Below are positions 17,861 to 24,254 of a stretch of DNA of 64,000 nucleotides, piece after piece; within the stretch, counting starts at the first letter, position 1, and each line of letters opens with the position of its first letter. The notes under the pieces were generated by a model. It made no database searches. It saw only the letters and a program-made list of their open reading frames with translations, and was not told the origin of the DNA. This stretch comes from JBCCTX01 sp965263105. GTDB taxonomy: Bacteria; Bacteroidota; Bacteroidia; J057. The stretch spans positions 1,426,001-1,490,000 of the forward strand of contig CBDHGL010000003.1 of assembly GCA_965263105.1 (NCBI GenBank), written 5' to 3'. Position numbers and translations under genes: made by a program.

Positions 17861-19035
17861 TTATAATTTATATACGTCTGCAAATCTTTGTCTCCCCGGC
17901 CTGATAAATTGATCACGACAACTTCCTCTGGGCCGAAAGTCTTTTTATCTAATACAGCAAAGGCATGAGCGGACTCAATGGCGGGGATAATTCCTTCTGT
18001 CTCACTGAGGTAGTATCCCCACTTCATGGCATCTTCGTCGGTGATATAGAAAAACTCTGCGCGCTGTGTATCAAATAAGTGCGCATGTATTGGACCTATG
18101 CCAGGGTAATCCAATCCAGCAGAGATAGAATGGGGTTCGACCACTTGGCCATCAGGGGTTTGCATGAGAATGGTTCGGCTTCCATGCAGCACTCCTGGTT
18201 TGCCCAGGTAAGTAGTGGCAGCAGATTTTCCCGACTCAAGTCCATGACCCGCTGCCTCGGCAGCAATTAGGTTGACCGCTGGCTGCTCCAAAAAATGATA
18301 AAAGGCTCCCACAGCATTGCTTCCCCCGCCGACACAAGCAATGACGTGATCGGGGTGGACTTTACCCGTTTTTTCCTCTAGCTGCCATTTGATTTCTTCA
18401 CTGATGACTGACTGGAAGCGCGCTACCATATCAGGGTAGGGGTGTGGACCTACAACCGAACCGATAATATAGTGGGTATCTTTGGGATGGTTGATCCAAT
18501 GGCGCATGGCCTCATTGGTGGCATCCTTTAAGGTTTGGCTTCCAGAGGTGGCTGGCACCACCTTTGCTCCCAGCATTTTCATTCGTTGGACATTCGGGGC
18601 CTGGCGTTCAATGTCCACTGACCCCATGTAGACGATGCATTCCAGGCCCATCAATGCACAAACGGTTGCTGTGGCTACCCCGTGTTGCCCCGCCCCCGTT
18701 TCGGCAATGATTTTTTCCTTTCCCAGTTTCTTGGCCATGAGTATCTGCCCAAGTGTGTTATTGACCTTATGGGCACCCGTATGGCACAGGTCTTCTCGTT
18801 TGAGATAAATATTTGTCCGAAATTTTTCCGATAACCTCTTAGCAAAGTACAAAGGAGTAGGCCTCCCCACATAGTCTTTCAACAATTGGTGAAATTCCTC
18901 TTGAAACTCGGGAGACTCGCTAATGGCAATATAGCTTTGGCGCAACTGCTCAATGTTGGGGTGGAGCATTTCGGGAATATAAGCTCCTCCAAATTGACCG
19001 TAATAGCCTTGTTTGTTTACTTTAAAAGAGGTCAT
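17854..19035 (-). CDS. trpB: Tryptophan synthase beta subunit
   Basis: The 393-residue PLP enzyme joins indole to serine. The pyridoxal lysine is Lys90 in HTGAHKVNN, and the phosphate loop CVGGGSNAVG and the conserved GLDYPGIGP segment are intact. It is of the standard TrpB1 length and pairs with the adjacent TrpA. The stop codon is supplied by the heptad repeat that follows. The gap to trpF upstream is 109 bases and is occupied by another repeat element. Confidence 0.97.
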   Translation of the reverse strand: MTSFKVNKQGYYGQFGGAYIPEMLHPNIEQLRQSYIAISESPEFQEEFHQLLKDYVGRPTPLYFAKRLSEKFRTNIYLKREDLCHTGAHKVNNTLGQILMAKKLGKEKIIAETGAGQHGVATATVCALMGLECIVYMGSVDIERQAPNVQRMKMLGAKVVPATSGSQTLKDATNEAMRHWINHPKDTHYIIGSVVGPHPYPDMVARFQSVISEEIKWQLEEKTGKVHPDHVIACVGGGSNAVGAFYHFLEQPAVNLIAAEAAGHGLESGKSAATTYLGKPGVLHGSRTILMQTPDGQVVEPHSISAGLDYPGIGPIHAHLFDTQRAEFFYITDEDAMKWGYYLSETEGIIPAIESAHAFAVLDKKTFGPEEVVVINLSGRGDKDLQTYINYKS

Positions 19036-19052
19036 GTTGTTTAGTTTTTTAG

Positions 19053-19168
19053 TTTATAGTCGACAGTCCACAGCTTTTTTGAGGGGAGAGCTTTGTAGGA
19101 GAGAAAATTGTTTTTTACCTGTCAAATTTCTCGCACCTCTCTCCTCAACTTACAGACCGTGGACTTGC
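19053..19168. repeat. Heptad inverted-repeat element 3 (trpF-trpB junction)
   Basis: The left arm (about 19055-19073) carries TAGTCGA and CAGTCCA. The right arm (19149-19168), on the minus strand, carries AAGTCCA and CGGTCTG and encodes the last residues of TrpF. A second inverted pair (GAGGGGAGAG near 19081, CTCTCTCCTC near 19136) lies inside, as in element 6. Confidence 0.7.
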
Positions 19169-19786
19169 ATTCACTTCTTTCCAAAATGAGTGAACCTTGT
19201 TTATATCTTTTAATCCAGGTTCTATTTCAAAACGGCTGTTGATATCCAACCCATAGAACTGGGAATGGTTAAATTCTCTTATTTTTTGAACGTGGTCTTC
19301 ACTGATTCCTCCACTCAAAAAGAAAGGAGTATTTCCTTTATATTCAGATAGTATATCCCACCGAAAGCTCACCCCATTTCCTCCTGGGAGTTTTCCTTTT
19401 GTATCAAAAAGAAAATAATCAACTACCTCTTGGTAAGCTTTGAGTTTAGAAAAGTCAAAGCCTTCCTTTCCAATGGAAAAAGCTTTGAGGACTAATAATC
19501 CCTTTTCCCGAAAACTCTGGCAGTATTCAGGATTTTCTTTGCCGTGTAACTGTACTCCCTTCAAAGTGTATTTTTTTACCATATTTTCCACGTAGCTTTT
19601 TTCGGCATCTACGAATACACCGATCAATTTAGTGGAGCCCAGTTCGGGAGTATCCCTAGGATCTAAAATACCTTCCACATGTCTCGGAGATTTTTCATAA
19701 AAAATCATCCCCATAAAATCGGGTTCTACCGAAAGTAGGCCCAAAATATTTTCTGGGTCCTTCATACCACATACTTTGAGGCGCAT
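19145..19786 (-). CDS. trpF: Phosphoribosylanthranilate isomerase
   Basis: The 213-residue barrel performs the Amadori rearrangement of phosphoribosylanthranilate. It starts with the family's MRLKVCGM (Cys6 is the general base) and contains the acid Asp in FLFDTKGKLPGG and the phosphate-binding FLSGGISEDHV. A GTG codon 12 codons upstream is in frame, but that extension is encoded by the flanking repeat, so the ATG at 19784-19786 is chosen. The C-terminal tail (about ASPRSVS) is likewise encoded by repeat element 3. Confidence 0.93.
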   Translation of the reverse strand: MRLKVCGMKDPENILGLLSVEPDFMGMIFYEKSPRHVEGILDPRDTPELGSTKLIGVFVDAEKSYVENMVKKYTLKGVQLHGKENPEYCQSFREKGLLVLKAFSIGKEGFDFSKLKAYQEVVDYFLFDTKGKLPGGNGVSFRWDILSEYKGNTPFFLSGGISEDHVQKIREFNHSQFYGLDINSRFEIEPGLKDINKVHSFWKEVNASPRSVS

Positions 19787-19795
19787 AGTAGAGGA

Positions 19796-19918
19796 GTTTA
19801 TAGTCGATAGTCCACGGTCCACAGTATTTTGTTTTAAGTTGATTTCGGAAATAAATGGTTATTTTGATGTTTCTATTTCTATCAATCTCTGTGGACTATC
19901 GACTGTGAACTATCAACT
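19796..19918. repeat. Heptad inverted-repeat element 4 (trpC-trpF junction)
   Basis: The left arm (about 19799-19824) has TAGTCGA, TAGTCCA, CGGTCCA and CAG. The right arm (19887-19918), on the minus strand, has TAGTTCA, CAGTCGA, TAGTCCA and CAG. The arms are inverted and would give a long stem in the trp mRNA. The right arm lies inside the trpC reading frame. Confidence 0.78.
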
Positions 19919-20703
19919 CCCTTCACCCTTTCCACAAATTCCCTACAAGCCCCTCCTGGATCTTCGGTTTCCATGAACCGTTGGCCCATTAAGAAGCCTT
20001 TAAAGCCTGCTGCCCGAAGGCGGATAACTTCCTTGGGATCACTTAGTCCGCTCTCTGCTACTTTGGTAAAGGCATCAGGGATACTGGAAGACAAATTCAG
20101 GGAAGTCTGTATATCCACTGTAAAATCCTTTAGGTTGCGGTTGTTGACTCCAACAAGGTCTATATGATCGTTTAGACTCCGTTTAAGCTCTTCCTCATTG
20201 TGTACCTCCATCAGGACTTCTAGTTCCAAGCTATGAGCAAAGGAGGCGAGTTCCTGGATTTCTTTTGGGTTGAGAATGGCTGCAATGAGTAGAATCACGT
20301 CCGCTCCCATGGCCCGTGCCTCCAAGATTTGGAATTCGCTCAACATAAAGTCCTTCCTTAGGATAGGTATGTTGAGGATACTTCTTGCTTGCTCTACATC
20401 GGCCTTTTCTCCCATGAAAAACTGCCCGTCTGTGAGGATAGAAACTCCACTCACACCGGCTTGCTGATAGCCTTGTACGGTGGTCTTTACCTGTGCTTTT
20501 CCATTGATGATTCCCTGTGAAGGGGATTTTCTTTTGTATTCTGCAATAATCCCAGTAGCTCCGGGAACATTCAAGCGCTCTCTCAAAGAATGACGTGGGA
20601 GATCAAAGAGGGGAGACCGCTCCAATTCCTTGGTAGCAAGGTGCTGCTGCAACTCAGCGAGTTCTTTGCGTTTGTGGTGGACGATTTTGTCGAGTATGTT
20701 CAT
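19882..20703 (-). CDS. trpC: Indole-3-glycerol phosphate synthase
   Basis: The 273-residue barrel closes the ring of carboxyphenylaminodeoxyribulose phosphate. Conserved segments include IIAEYKRKSPSQG, the catalytic lysine in ILRKDFMLSEFQ, GVNNRNLKDF and VAESGLSDP. The family body ends around FVERVKG; the last ten or so residues (DSSQSIVHRD) are encoded by heptad repeat element 4 and are unlikely to be functional. The gene is 108 bases downstream of trpD, with a palindromic repeat between. Confidence 0.95.
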   Translation of the reverse strand: MNILDKIVHHKRKELAELQQHLATKELERSPLFDLPRHSLRERLNVPGATGIIAEYKRKSPSQGIINGKAQVKTTVQGYQQAGVSGVSILTDGQFFMGEKADVEQARSILNIPILRKDFMLSEFQILEARAMGADVILLIAAILNPKEIQELASFAHSLELEVLMEVHNEEELKRSLNDHIDLVGVNNRNLKDFTVDIQTSLNLSSSIPDAFTKVAESGLSDPKEVIRLRAAGFKGFLMGQRFMETEDPGGACREFVERVKGVDSSQSIVHRD

Positions 20704-20746
20704 GATTGTGGTATAGAAAATTATTTTTTATTCTTTTTTCGTTTTA

Positions 20747-20818
20747 GGACGAGCCATGTTGCCATAACAGACCAGCCGTGGCGTCATTACGGACGAGCCA
20801 TGGCGTCGTCCCTACCCT
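20747..20818. repeat. GCCATGGC-centred palindromic repeats (trpD-trpC junction)
   Basis: Three related units are arranged in tandem: 20747-20758, 20770-20790 and 20791-20811. The last is a near-perfect palindrome with GGACGA and TCGTCC arms around GCCATGGC. A related palindrome with GAACAA/TTGTTC arms occurs at 55759-55779. The last unit directly abuts trpD and the bases TAG of its stop are part of the adjoining GGGTAGGGACG. Confidence 0.65.
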
Positions 20819-21807
20819 TGTTCTACAAAATTCTTGAAAGTTTTGTAAGCCTTTCCTGATTCCAGCGATTCTCGAGCTGTATCTACAGCATCGCTTAGGC
20901 TCAATTCGGGTCGTGCACATTGAATAGCCAAGCCGGAATTAGCCAAAACGACTTCTTTTTGGGCTTTGGTCCCTTCATTTTTCAATACTCTTTCAAATAT
21001 TTTTGCCGCCTCTTCCACCGACGTACCCCCGTGTAAGGCTTCTGGGGCATGGGTGTCTAAGCTCAGGTCCGAAGGAGTCAATACTTTTTCCCCTTCTTTA
21101 CGAAATACTTTTGCAGGTCCTGTTAGGGAAATTTCATCATATCCATCGAGCGAATGAACAATGGCAAATGCTTTATCAGTTTGTTGATAAATATACCCAT
21201 ACAAGCGAGCTAATTCCAGGCTAAATACGCCTACTAGCTGTCGCTTGGGAAAGGCAGGGTTCACCATAGGCCCCAGCATATTGAAGAAGGTTTTGAGTTT
21301 AAGTTCACGACGAATAGGGGCTACATGCTTCATAGCGGGATGAAAGAGTGGGGCATGAATAAAGCAAATGTTATACGTTTCCAATGATCGTTTCAAAGCA
21401 TCCGCATCATTGGTAAAGGTATAGCCAAAATATTCGATCATATTTGAAGAACCCGATACCGAAGAGACGCCATAGTTGCCGTGCTTGGTTACCTTCACAC
21501 CAGCTCCTGCCGTTATAAAAGAAGAGACAGTTGAGATATTAAAGGTATCTTTTCCATCTCCTCCGGTTCCACAAAGGTCAATGGGATCAAATTCGCTGAG
21601 GTCCAAGGCTAGGCAAAGTTCCAACATCGCTTCTCTAAAACCCGATAACTCCTCTACCGTTATGCTCCTCATGTTAAAAACAGTCAGGAATGAGGCTACC
21701 TGAGAAGGAGGATATTTATCCCCCTCCGCAATTTCCATCAAGATTTTTTTTGCCTCAGCCTTGCTCAGGGTATGGTGTTCAAATAAGTATGTGAGTAATT
21801 CTTTCAT
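20812..21807 (-). CDS. trpD: Anthranilate phosphoribosyltransferase
   Basis: The 331-residue enzyme transfers phosphoribose from PRPP to anthranilate. The PRPP-binding DLCGTGGDGKDTFNIST, the KHGNYGVSSVSGSS loop and KTFFNMLGPMVNP are typical. It begins two bases after the trpG stop, indicating coupled translation. There is no fused glutaminase domain; that activity is encoded separately by trpG. Confidence 0.96.
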   Translation of the reverse strand: MKELLTYLFEHHTLSKAEAKKILMEIAEGDKYPPSQVASFLTVFNMRSITVEELSGFREAMLELCLALDLSEFDPIDLCGTGGDGKDTFNISTVSSFITAGAGVKVTKHGNYGVSSVSGSSNMIEYFGYTFTNDADALKRSLETYNICFIHAPLFHPAMKHVAPIRRELKLKTFFNMLGPMVNPAFPKRQLVGVFSLELARLYGYIYQQTDKAFAIVHSLDGYDEISLTGPAKVFRKEGEKVLTPSDLSLDTHAPEALHGGTSVEEAAKIFERVLKNEGTKAQKEVVLANSGLAIQCARPELSLSDAVDTARESLESGKAYKTFKNFVEQG

Positions 21808-21809
21808 CG

Positions 21810-22385
21810 TTACATTTCTAACCAGTTTTTCATGAGTTGAATTCCGTATTCCGTTATCACCGATTCTGGATGAAACTGAACACCATACACGGAGTATTTC
21901 TTATGCTTAATACCCATTATGCAGGAATCAGGATCTTGGGCAATTATTTCCAAGTTCCCATTAAGACTTTGGGGATCTACAGCCCAAGAGTGGTAGCGAG
22001 CTACCTGGAAGTTTTGGGGGAGTTGAGCAAACAAGGGTTCGTCTTTGCCTAGAATCTCTACGGGAGTGGCTATGCCATGCAAGACCTCTTTTAAATTGTA
22101 TAGCTTTGCCCCAAAGCATTCAGCTATGGCCTGGTGCCCCAGGCATACGCCTAGGATATGCTTCTTTGAAGCATATTGCTGGATTAATGCTGGCATAATT
22201 CCCGCTTCAATTGGTAAGCCTGGGCCTGGTGACAGGAGGATCTTATCATACCGATCCACCGCTTCCAGAGAAATTTTGTCATTTCTATATACCTCCATTT
22301 CAGGACCATAGCCTAATTCCCGAAGGATATGGACCAGGTTAAAGGTAAATGAATCGTAATTATCAAGTACTAGGATGTTAGACAT
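21810..22385 (-). CDS. trpG: Anthranilate synthase glutamine amidotransferase subunit
   Basis: The 191-residue class I glutaminase supplies ammonia to TrpE. The catalytic triad is Cys81 (GVCLGHQ), His172 and Glu174 (VQFHPES), and the oxyanion segment is SPGPG. It overlaps the trpE stop by eight bases and is followed two bases later by trpD. In some bacteria a homologous subunit also serves p-aminobenzoate synthesis; here the operon position indicates tryptophan. Confidence 0.95.
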   Translation of the reverse strand: MSNILVLDNYDSFTFNLVHILRELGYGPEMEVYRNDKISLEAVDRYDKILLSPGPGLPIEAGIMPALIQQYASKKHILGVCLGHQAIAECFGAKLYNLKEVLHGIATPVEILGKDEPLFAQLPQNFQVARYHSWAVDPQSLNGNLEIIAQDPDSCIMGIKHKKYSVYGVQFHPESVITEYGIQLMKNWLEM

Positions 22386-23805
22386 AGCTTTGTTGTAGGT
22401 TAATTTTTTGAGCTTGAGAAATAGCGGTTTTCAAGGCCATGAGTTTATTATATACTTCTTGCAATTCACTTTGGGGATCAGACTTGGAGACTATGCCTGC
22501 TCCAGCCTGGTAGTACAGTTGATTTTCTTTACTCAAAAAGGATCGAATCATGATGGCTTGGTTAAAGTTTCCATCAAACCCCAAATACCCAATACAGCCT
22601 CCATAATAGCCCCGGTTTCCCTTTTCGTATTGGTTGATTAACTGCATTGCCCGATGTTTAGGTGCCCCTGAGAGGGTTCCTGCGGGAAAGGTGTCTGCAA
22701 CCAATTGCAAGGAGGAAACCTGTTCATCTACCTGTGCCGTAACCTTGGAGACTAGGTGGATCACATGGGAGTAATATTGAATTTCTTTGTAGGTATCCAC
22801 TTCGACTTTTGCCCCATTTCTACTCAAATCGTTCCTTGCTAGATCTACTAACATTACATGCTCCGCATTTTCTTTAGGATCGGCCAATAACTTCTGGGCC
22901 AATTCTGCATCCTGGATGATATTCCCCGTTCGGCGGAAAGTGCCCGCAATAGGGTGTATTTCAGCCATTCCCTCATGAATCACCAATTGGGCCTCAGGGG
23001 AGGAACCAAATATCTTGAAGGTACCGTAATCACAATAGAACAAATAGGGAGAAGGATTGATAGAGCGAAGTGTCCTATACACATTGAATTCATCTCCTAG
23101 AAAACCTTGACTGAATCGCCGTGAAAGCACCATTTGGAAAACATCTCCCAATTGACAGTGATCCTTTCCTTTTTGAATGATTTCCAGAAATTCCTCATCT
23201 GTCAGATTGCTCTCTTCCTCTCCGATGGGTTCAAATTGATATTTGGGGAGGGTAGGGTTCTGGAGGATTTGCTCAATTTTCCCAATTTCAGAGTTTTGAT
23301 CTCCGTAATTGTGTTCAAAAATGTATAGCTCGTTATTGAATAATTTGATCACTACCAAATACCGATATACCCGATACCAGATATCAGGGATTTCTCGGGC
23401 TGAATCTGTAAAGCTGTCAATCTCGATATCTTCATAATAGCGAACGGTATCATAAGACTGATAGCCAAATAGTCCCCCATAGCTAAAAGGGAGGTCTAAT
23501 TCCTCTACCTCGAAACGATCTAGGAAGTTTTGTAACAACTGAGGGACTTCCTTGCTGCCTTTGACTTCCGTCTGTTCCTCAGATCCATCAGGGTAAGTAC
23601 AGGTGAGAATTCCTTTTTCCAGCTTAAAGCCGGCAATGGGATCACAACAGATGTAGGAGTAGGTATTTTCATTGCCGTGATAATCGGAACTCTCTAAGAG
23701 TATGGAATTGGCAAAGCGATCTCGCAAACGCAGGTAGACACTTACCGGGGTAAGGGTGTCTGCCAGGTTTTGGGTATATCGGGTTTGGAGTTTGAAGGTT
23801 TTCAT
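22378..23805 (-). CDS. trpE: Anthranilate synthase component I
   Basis: The 475-residue chorismate-using enzyme makes anthranilate, the first committed step to tryptophan. The C-terminal chorismate-binding domain shows GDVFQMVLSRRF, HPIAGTFRRTG, VDLARNDLSR and FPAGTLSGAPKHRAM. The N-terminal LLESSDYHGNENTYSYICCDP carries the LLES-type element involved in tryptophan feedback. It is the first structural gene of the operon, 131 bases downstream of the leader peptide stop, with the attenuator terminator between. Confidence 0.96.
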   Translation of the reverse strand: MKTFKLQTRYTQNLADTLTPVSVYLRLRDRFANSILLESSDYHGNENTYSYICCDPIAGFKLEKGILTCTYPDGSEEQTEVKGSKEVPQLLQNFLDRFEVEELDLPFSYGGLFGYQSYDTVRYYEDIEIDSFTDSAREIPDIWYRVYRYLVVIKLFNNELYIFEHNYGDQNSEIGKIEQILQNPTLPKYQFEPIGEEESNLTDEEFLEIIQKGKDHCQLGDVFQMVLSRRFSQGFLGDEFNVYRTLRSINPSPYLFYCDYGTFKIFGSSPEAQLVIHEGMAEIHPIAGTFRRTGNIIQDAELAQKLLADPKENAEHVMLVDLARNDLSRNGAKVEVDTYKEIQYYSHVIHLVSKVTAQVDEQVSSLQLVADTFPAGTLSGAPKHRAMQLINQYEKGNRGYYGGCIGYLGFDGNFNQAIMIRSFLSKENQLYYQAGAGIVSKSDPQSELQEVYNKLMALKTAISQAQKINLQQSYV

Positions 23806-23815
23806 AGAGGGTATG

Positions 23816-23837
23816 GTTGATAGTCCACAGTCGACGG
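23816..23837. repeat. Heptad repeat, single arm (element 5, trpE leader)
   Basis: TAGTCCA and CAGTCGA units preceded by TTGA, lying between the attenuator terminator and the trpE start. No matching inverted arm is seen nearby. Confidence 0.6.
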
Positions 23838-23869
23838 TTTTTAGGGTATGGGATAATAATTCTTATAAA

Positions 23870-23905
23870 TAAAAAAAAGAGTTTACGCCCTAGGCAGTAA
23901 ACTCT
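23870..23905 (-). terminator. trp attenuator terminator
   Basis: On the minus strand AGAGTTTAC (23905-23897) pairs with GTAAACTCT (23886-23878), extended by an inner GCC/GGC, and is followed by eight T residues. It lies after the leader peptide and before trpE, so it is the conditional terminator of the operon. Its 5' arm can pair instead with the leader-peptide stop region (23948-23938). Confidence 0.9.
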
Positions 23906-23936
23906 TGTATCATTAGATCAAATAGAGAAATAGGAA

Positions 23937-24005
23937 TTACCGCCCAGATAGATTCAATGGACGCCACCACCAGTTATTCAATATTTGATAAGAATTTTTC
24001 AACAT
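23937..24005 (-). CDS. trpL: trp operon leader peptide with three consecutive Trp codons
   Basis: A 22-codon reading frame starts at ATG 24003-24005, after a purine-rich GAAAAG, and ends with TAA at 23937-23939. Codons 12-14 are TGG TGG TGG (23964-23972), giving the core NNWWWRPLNL. Ribosomes stalled here for lack of charged tRNA-Trp would cover the RNA just after these codons and free the antiterminator. The peptide itself has no other expected function. It is too short for usual gene callers. Confidence 0.93.
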   Translation of the reverse strand: MLKNSYQILNNWWWRPLNLSGR

Positions 24006-24022
24006 CTTTTCAGATTTCGCTG

Positions 24023-24051
24023 CTAAGATAGGACTTTTTTCAATTTGTCAA
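24023..24051 (-). promoter_or_regulatory. trp operon promoter
   Basis: On the minus strand TTGAC (24051-24047), 16 bases, then TATCTTAG (24030-24023), one mismatch from TAnnTTTG. The start of transcription would be near 24016, placing the trpL ATG about 10 bases into the RNA. Confidence 0.7.
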
Positions 24052-24254
24052 AATGTTATTCTCAAAAGGCCCCAACATCGAGTCCTTGATTTTCTTTTAG
24101 ACAGGCTTTTGGTGTTTCATCTCTAGAAATATTTACTCAAAATATGACAGACTTCACTCAGTAATTGATTCGTTCCGCAAGATTGCGGATGGGACAGGGA
24201 ATAGGAGGTGTTTTCTTTAGCTTTCATGAATAACCAGCTAATTAAAACTCAATT

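Noticed and set aside
23878..23905. The hairpin after the trp leader as an ordinary terminator of a plus-strand gene
   Set aside because: No plus-strand gene precedes it, and the U tract is on the minus strand, directly between trpL and trpE.
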